The notes under the pieces were generated by a model. That model saw only the letters and a program-made list of their open reading frames with translations, was not told the DNA's origin and ran no database searches. A DNA stretch of 64,000 nucleotides from assembly GCA_946122785.1 (NCBI GenBank), contig CAMGYJ010000011.1, positions 41,690,513-41,754,512 on the forward strand, given 5' to 3'. How positions within the stretch are numbered: the stretch's first letter is position 1; every line of letters starts with the position of its first letter. A program made the position numbers and the translations under genes. Origin of the DNA: Linum tenue (lineage: Eukaryota; Streptophyta; Magnoliopsida; Malpighiales; Linaceae). Positions 57,575 through 64,000 of this stretch are shown one piece after another.

Positions 57575-59737
57575 ATGTGCTTGTTCGTGAAGGTGGCGGA
57601 CCAACAAGGCGGCAGCAGCGGCGGCGGCGATAGCTACTTTCCCCCTTTCACTTCTTCCTCCTCCTCTTCTTACCCCGCGGCGATCAGGATGCTGCTGAAA
57701 GTAGCAGTAATCGACAAAAAGATGAAGCCTTTTTGCCGCTTCCGAACACCCCACAAGATTTCGCTCCTGCCCATCTCCGTCATCAATTCGAATTCAGCCA
57801 TCCCAATCCGAATCAGCAGCAAGCTGCGGGGCCGGGGGATCAGGGGAATTTGATGATGAAGATTGATGCTCCTTCCGGGCACCGAAGCGCCAGAGATATG
57901 TCCGCCATGGTTTCGGCTCTCACCCATGTCGTCTCCGGACCGGAAGATGGGGCTCCGGCGGTGGAATAGCGGCGACAGCATCGTCGCCGCCGCCGCCGCA
58001 GGTATCGAGTACTTCTTCAGGGGTCTCTGCTGGCTCTGGTTCCTCTGCAGGGGTGTGGACGGCGGTCGGTCAGAAGAGGGAGAGAGAAGATGAGACGGCT
58101 TCCGTCGCTCAATTGATGGAGCAGCGAGAAAGGAAATTTCGAGGTTTCGGTCGTGATTTGATTCGTGGGGGCGATTCTTCCTCTTCTGGTGGTGCAACTG
58201 GTAAATTCCCTTTTCTTTGTTACTCTGTTTCTTCTTCCCCTGTTTTCTGCTCTGTTTTCTAAAGTTAGAATTCGTATTTTTGGAATAGATAATTTACTTA
58301 GTACATACGTATACGTATGTAATTATAATTCAAATACATCTCTCTTTTAAAATTTCCCACTTCAAATTTTTGGGATAAATATTTTTTTTTATAAATGTAC
58401 ACCATTAGAATGCAATTAGAATGAAATTTGATTATTCAATTAGCATTCGTGACAGAGCTAATCCTTTATATGTAAATTTTGAATTAAATTGACAAAATAT
58501 AGTAGCCGATAAGGTTTGATCCATGATGAGTTTAGATTCTATATACGTAAATGTTTAATTCATTCTCATTTAAATTTCTGACTACGCCACCGTATGTACG
58601 AAGCAAGTTTTTATACATTTTAAATCAATTTCGGTCTACCAATTTAGTATACGCAATACAATGAAAAAGGTTTATACGTTGATATTTGATACAGTTCTTT
58701 CTGTACGTTTTGTTAACGTATTATTGCTAGCCTTGCCTAAACCAATGGAACAGTTATTTTCTGCAATACCATGGGCAAGGAAAAAGAGAGAACTTAGAAA
58801 AGGGAATCTCAAAATCTTTGCTTCAAAGCGATGAAAATTAATTATGAATATATACTATATTAAATTGATTTATGTTGATTTCTGATTCACATTCCAATCT
58901 CTGGATACAGCCCAAGCAGAGGACTCATCTAATTCACAGGCGATCCCTACGGCGGCGGCAGCCTCGCCGGCTTCCACGGAGTCTGGCGGCGGCGAGGGAG
59001 GTGAAAGGAGGAGGAGATACAGAGGAGTGAGGCAGAGACCGTGGGGGAAATGGGCGGCGGAGATAAGAGACCCGCACAAGGCGGCGAGGGTCTGGCTGGG
59101 GACATTCGACACGGCGGAGGCCGCAGCCAGAGCATACGACGAGGCCGCCCTCCGATTCAGGGGAAGCAGAGCCAAGCTCAATTTCCCGGAAAACGTCCGC
59201 CTTCTCCAGCCGCCAATGCTGAATATCAATGCCCATCCTCCGCCGCCGCCGCCCGCCAAATCGTTCCCGCCTCAATCCTGCTCCGCCGCAGCCGTCCGCT
59301 CAATTCCGTGGATTTGCTCAGGCACCGGCGTCGGCGCTGCCTCAGCACAGGCGGATTTGGTGAGGGATTACTGGCAATACTCCCAGTTACTGCAGAGTTC
59401 CTCCACCGCGGGCGGCCGTGGCGGTGGATTTCAGCAGCAGCAGCAGCCATCGTCGCTATTAGAACAGTTGCTATACAGCTCGCAGGTTCCACCGGCTCTG
59501 CCGTTTGCCTCATTGCCGTCGACGACTTCTCCACCTTCGGTTCGCGCTCAATCTCCTTCTCCTTCTTCTTCCTCCTCTGCTTCATTTCCCCTGCTTTTCG
59601 CGGGTGAGCAGCAATCCGGTTATTACCGGCCGCAACAGAGCCAGAATCCGAATCCAAGTCAGACGCCGACCGCCGGCTCGGATTTCCCGGTGCCGCCGTG
59701 GTCGCATTCTAGTCCTTACCCGCCGTCTACCGGTTGA
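57575..59737 (+). CDS. ABR1-like AP2/ERF transcription factor (group X), two exons, exon 1 frame disrupted
   Basis: Exon 1 57575-58200 and exon 2 58911-59737, with GT-AG intron of 710 bp in the position known for ABR1-type genes. The start [13 protein letters not shown] and the motif '[16 protein letters not shown]' are hallmarks of group X ERFs (ABR1/ERF110-like). 'GQKRERE' follows. The AP2 domain (59018 to about 59195) is intact: [50 protein letters not shown]. The C-terminus is Ser/Pro/Gln-rich. Exon 1 uses three frames: frame 2 to about 57680, frame 1 to about 57945, then frame 3 to the donor. Both shifts have the sign of one missing base, and they fall in GC-rich or G-run text. Exon 1 phase agrees with the donor only if both are counted. 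Assembly error or real pseudogenisation cannot be told apart here. Family members act in ABA, wounding and stress responses. Confidence 0.85.
59018..59195 (+). other. AP2/ERF DNA-binding domain
   Basis: About 59 residues with the ERF-type residues Ala and Asp in strand 2 (…WAAEIRDP…WLGTFDTAE), predicting GCC-box binding. No disruption inside the domain. Confidence 0.95.
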
Positions 59738-59868
59738 TTTTAAAAAACAGTTTGATTTCCTATATACAGTTTTTCCCTTTTCTTTTTCTTTCTTTTGAGG
59801 TGGAAAATTTTAGTATATTCATATTTCATATAGTTGGATTTTCTTTTGTTTTCGCAGTGATTTTTTTT

Positions 59869-59968
59869 NNNNNNNNNNNNNNNNNNNNNNNNNNNNNNNN
59901 NNNNNNNNNNNNNNNNNNNNNNNNNNNNNNNNNNNNNNNNNNNNNNNNNNNNNNNNNNNNNNNNNNNN
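59869..59968. other. Assembly gap (100 N)
   Basis: Exactly 100 N, a conventional placeholder for a gap of unknown size. It lies 131 bp after the ERF stop codon. Confidence 1.
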
Positions 59969-60427
59969 ATAGAACCATCATTTGCACTTTATTCTCGTCT
60001 AGAATAAAATTCCCAATGACCTCACAAAACCTTACATTGGTAGCAGAACAATTCAATTGGCTGATGATTCGCACACTCAATATAAGATTTGATCAAAACA
60101 TGTTCCATCAGACAACAATTATCTTGAGGAATGAGATATAAAGACAATTTTTATTAACTACGAAGATTCACTCATAATGTATGTTGTTATCATGCATTTA
60201 TATTTTCACGTGACTTATAACATCAAACATATCATAGTAAGCCCGATTATAATTACTAATAACCTTCCATATTATATATGATCTTTCAAATAATCTTATT
60301 TGACGCCTCATCCAAGCCTAAAATGTTTGTATCACTAGGTCCCTATGTAACTAACAAGTAATCCCAAATCTAACCTAGAAAGATACAAGTCGTACTAATT
60401 AGGTACAAAAAGGCACGTAGTGGTTCA
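59969..60427. other. AT-rich spacer, nothing recognised
   Basis: No coding signal. Confidence 0.45.
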
Positions 60428-60771
60428 GTTAGTAAAATACGGTACGGGAAAGTTACGGATATAATACGTACGGGTATTTTACTTCATTTCTAAGCTAATG
60501 TTACGTTTAATAGTACGTTAATAGTCATAAATATATAAAATAAATTATTTTTTAAAATAAATAAATATATAAATAATAGTAAAGTTAACAATTTAATTCA
60601 TTAAATACGGATATAAAACGTGTTATACGGATTTTATACGTGTTTGGTACGGGAGCCACCAAATGAACGGAAAAAAATGAAACGGCTTGACAAAAATACG
60701 GATACGGAAGTTTTAAACGGATAAAGTACGTACGGGTACATATACGTGTATTAAACGGAGTATTTACTAAC
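60428..60771. mobile_element. 344-bp MITE, copy 2
   Basis: Same inverted ends (GTTAGTAAAATAC, GTATTTACTAAC) and interior as the MITE at 29173-29450, but about 65 bp longer through an extra 'acggatacgg'-rich part near the right end. Confidence 0.75.
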
Positions 60772-61049
60772 TATGTACTCGGTAGCGGATTCTCACCCCT
60801 AGGAAGAATTTTTTTTTTTTTTTATCGAACCCAATAGTAGTTTGAGCTTTAGGGAAATGAAACAAAATAAATGATAGTTCCTATGGTTCAAATTCGAGAC
60901 ACTAAAATTGCGGGAAAAAACATTATTATTATATAATTATGCCGCAAGCAACCAAAATTTTGGTTATTGTTCCTTACGAAAAAATAGCACAACCGGGTTA
61001 CTGTTCATTTAATAATTAGGCGATGTCCAAGGGCCGCTGTTTCACTGCA

Positions 61050-62192
61050 GTCACGTCTATTATTAGTTTTAACTTTGAACAACCAATCTCATTTTTAAAC
61101 TACCAATCCTCCATTCCCTAAGCCACGCTGGGTAGAAAAAGATACTCTGCCAAAATATCAGTTTCATTTTTTTTTTCATTGATGAGAATTGAGGGTGATA
61201 TAAGCAACTTTTCCTACAACTTTGTAGAAATTGTTTATTTTATGGTCATTATATTTCATCAAATACAGAAAACAGAAAAACATCAATGGTATGTACAAGT
61301 ATGTAGTAACACTTTCGATTAATCTCACATCTATAAAGTACGGGCGAGATTCATAGATCATAAGAAACAATCTGATTTCATTGTATTGATTGAGCAAAAT
61401 GTATTATGAAAATTTATTGTAATGATTAAAACACTACGCAAAAATTTTGGAAGGATAGTTATTTCATGATTAAGACACTATTTAAAGTTTATGAAGGGAT
61501 AATAATTTCTTATATAGCGATTAGACAAACAAATTAAGTAAGTCTACGTAGTATAAGTTTGAACGAAAGTTTCTTTACTATTAACAAAACTGTTAATCTC
61601 TTCTTATCAATGAAATGTACAAGTATGTAGTAACACTTTAGATAAATCTCACATTTACAAAGTACGTTCGAGATTCATAGATCATAATAAACAATTTAAT
61701 TTCAGTGTGTTAATTGAGCAAAATGTATTACGGATTTTTTTTTTTGTAATGATTAAGACAGTATCTAAAATTTATGGGGGTATCTATTTCATGATTAATA
61801 TACTATGTAAAGTTTATGAGGGGATAATCATTTCTTATGTATCAATTAAACAAAAAAATTAAATAAATCTAACAAAAGTTCCTTTAATATTAACAAACAT
61901 ATTGAGTAATTCTATCCTAATATAAGTTTGAGTGAAATTCTTTTACTATTCACTATATTGTTGACCATCTGATCAATTTGCTATACGCAAATGTTCTGTA
62001 AGGTTTTTTATATTACCGTTTAATCAATGTGATATTTTCATAACATATTTATTTTAATATTAGTTAAAAAAATAATTCATTAAACCTTGTGGAGGTATCT
62101 ATACAAAATATTTTGTTGATTATTTTCTTTTAACTACATCATTAAATGATAATCAGTTTTCTTGCGCAGCAAAGCGCGGACCAAAAAACTAG
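61050..62192 (+). mobile_element. Helitron, 3' end defined, 5' end uncertain
   Basis: The 3' terminus CTAG at 62189-62192 is followed by host T. It is preceded, about 10 bases upstream, by a short GC hairpin (tgcgc-agcaaa-gcgcg at about 62163-62178). Both are diagnostic of plant Helitron ends. There are no inverted termini or target duplication, as expected. A TC-initial 5' end could be the 'tctattatta' at about 61053, but this is a guess. No Rep/helicase frame, so non-autonomous. Confidence 0.68.
61285..61925. repeat. Diverged tandem repeat, ~324-bp period
   Basis: Two copies starting about 61289 and 61613 share 'tgtacaagtatgtagtaacacttt', 'gagattcatagatcataa' and 'gagcaaaatgtatta' (parts shown) and a later 'tttatga.gggataat' block. 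Likely the body of the Helitron that ends at 62192. Confidence 0.75.
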
Positions 62193-62659
62193 TTTTCATT
62201 ACACAACAAATTTTTTGTTAGTATGTTAAAAATATTAATGTAATAATAAACCACAAGAACAGTCCAATTAAATCACTCCAATTTTTCATCTTGCTAAAAT
62301 GAATTCTCAATTTTCCACGATTCTGAAACAAAGTAAAAAAAAAAAACAGTGAGGGCCTGCTTCTTTTCAATCGTTCCCGTGTACCAACCCCTAGTCCAAT
62401 GATCAGTCTACGCCCTCTTAATCGTCGATTCCTGCTTCTCCACACTTCAATGGTATTTTGTGTAATATTATTGTAGATTGTACTCATCAATTTTTTTCAC
62501 AAAACTAATATACATCCTACTATTTTATTATCATTTGTATTATCAGGTATTTTTATTTAGATTTTTTAAATATGTATTTACTTTAAATTTTAGAAGAGGC
62601 CGCCCCTATATAATAATTTTGGGTGAATAAGGCTTCTACTATGTGCAATTCTACTATGC

Positions 62660-62910
62660 TTTAAAACATTGGTTATTTAAGGTACTATTTGAAGTTGTAT
62701 TATAACGTTTAAGGTACAAGTTTATGTTATACCATCAGAAAATTTGTACAATTATATCATGGTACAATTTCAAGTTGTATCATAATATAAAAGTACAAAT
62801 TCAAATTGTACCCTAAACGAATTTGTACAAAATAGTATAGGTATAACCTGAAATTGTACCATAATATTATATACTACTTCAAATTGTACAACTTCAATTT
62901 CTACTATTCA
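62660..62910. repeat. Foldback of 'gtacaa / ttgtac' units
   Basis: Repeated 'caatttcaagttgta' and 'tacaaattcaaattgtac' motifs read as mirror-image arms around about 62790. Looks like a degenerate hairpin MITE; ends and target duplication not resolved. Confidence 0.5.
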
Positions 62911-64000
62911 TTTTAGATTGTTTTCAAATTTCATTTTCTGGTTAATTTATGCACCTTCTAAACTGGAAAACAATAGATAATTATCTCTCTCGTGAAAATC
63001 TAAATTATGAATTATGAATTTATCTTTGTTTCTGTTGTTGTGACACTTCTAAATGAATAGTTGCGTGTTGATGACTTCAATAAGGAAATTCCAAAGCACC
63101 TTCCAAACTCAATCTTAATTGCAAATTTTCATTATTATAATTTGGTCAACTAACCGAAGTAACAACTAGCACCATCAAGTAGTACAATTTATGTTAGGAG
63201 ATAAAGTTTCATATGCTATTAGATCATTATCTACAACATGATAATAGATTTTCTCAGTTAGCTAGCTTGTAAGACACTCTAGCTTGATTAAAATTACATG
63301 TCCAACCACTTCAATAAAAGCTTTTATAGATCTTTAACCTAAAGCTAATTCGCTTTACTTTTTTGAGTTTTGAATATAATTTCCAGTATTATTTAAAAAT
63401 ATAATTTCAGAGTTTTATGATGAAGAGAAGACACATAAGAAATTTAGATAAAGATCATAATTAAGCAAATCCCAAATCAAATCAAAATGATACAGAACAG
63501 ATTATTGTGCAAACCAAATAAATATTTGCAATTAACACCCCTCCCTACACTATTTGATTTCTTCTCTTTCCTCCATTTTTTAAATTGATGAACAAGACGA
63601 GGCCGGGATAATTTTGAATAAAAGCTACTACATATGAGATTACTAGCTCTCATATGTGACTTTACATATTGATCATCCTTCAAAGGCTCAAACGAACCAT
63701 AAAATCACATCTTAATTAACCATCAACTAAATAATCAAATATCAGTATGGCCATAATCAAAGGTTATCAACCCGGTTTAACCTATTGGTCCAATCAAGCA
63801 AGCGAGTGAAAGGTTAATGATTCGATCATTTTAGCCTGATTTCGTCGGGATATGTGAAAAAGTCAATATATCATTCCTACATGTAAAAATTATATGTAAC
63901 CCCATCTAATATATGATTAATAACATATAATTACATATATTTGTACTTTAATCCAACATATGGTAAAAATTCAAACACACTTAACTCCACAATATAATTT
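62911..64000. other. AT-rich spacer to the right edge
   Basis: No genes or clear repeats seen. The 68-codon minus-strand frame at 63477-63683 has no motif. Confidence 0.45.

Noticed and set aside
57464..58197. Long minus-strand frames opposite ERF exon 1
   Set aside because: Shadows of the GC-rich ERF coding sequence; no domains.
59226..59657. Minus-strand frame opposite ERF exon 2
   Set aside because: Antisense shadow of Ser/Pro-rich codons.
59734..60141. Frames crossing the N run
   Set aside because: Continuous only because N was translated as X; not evidence of coding.

Overview
The window looks like nuclear DNA of a dicot flowering plant. It has AT-rich spacers, spliced genes with short introns, a COV-family membrane-protein gene, an ABR1-type AP2/ERF transcription factor gene, and dense nested transposons of typical plant families (LINE, Ty1/Copia, Mutator-like, hAT-like, a Helitron end). 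I cannot fix the species. A 100-base run of N at 59869-59968 shows that it is a draft scaffold.

Layout. 1-2964: 3' part of a decayed LINE. 3806-6687: a Mutator-like element with ~244-bp inverted ends, an exact 9-bp target duplication and an internal foldback. 6900-8085: a Copia fragment abutting a LINE tail. 8163-9249: gene A, a three-exon cystatin-like gene with a MITE in intron 2. 9470-12880: a reversed LTR-like segment and a reversed, decayed Copia element. 12927-14877: a near-identical 976-bp tandem duplication. 15660-19250: diverged, shuffled exon fragments of one or two multi-copy gene families. 19960-23249: a Copia 3' half with LTR, followed by a hAT-like element (23250-24639) that seems to carry a DUF579 gene fragment. 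24755-26795: gene B, a paralogue of gene A whose second intron holds two nested transposons. 27020-28800: another exon-fragment pseudogene, split by a Mutator-like element. 29710-32946: a Mutator-like element carrying a decayed plant mobile domain (MAIN-like) gene. 32957-36180: AT-rich DNA without recognisable genes.

36511-39411 (minus) is an intact seven-exon LIKE-COV gene encoding 266 residues. A young, structurally complete Copia element (39882-44513, identical-length 405-bp LTRs, GGGAC target duplication) sits about 470 bp upstream of its start codon. 45670-52775 is a cluster of hAT-like elements and foldbacks, several nested, with perfect 8-bp target duplications. 55016-55283 (minus) is an orphan promoter plus first exon of a hexose transporter. 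57575-59737 is the ABR1-like ERF gene, with a normal intron and intact AP2 domain but two apparent single-base deletions in exon 1. 60428-64000 holds a MITE, a Helitron 3' terminus with internal ~324-bp repeats, and another foldback.

The cellular genes do not form a functional unit. Genes A and B are paralogues, and the COV and ERF genes are unrelated neighbours. Most of the window records repeated and nested transposition into a gene-poor segment. I found no convincing new multi-gene system. The most unusual structures are the inverted-duplicated hAT element at 45670-47776, the possible DUF579 capture in a hAT element, and the PMD-carrying Mutator-like element.
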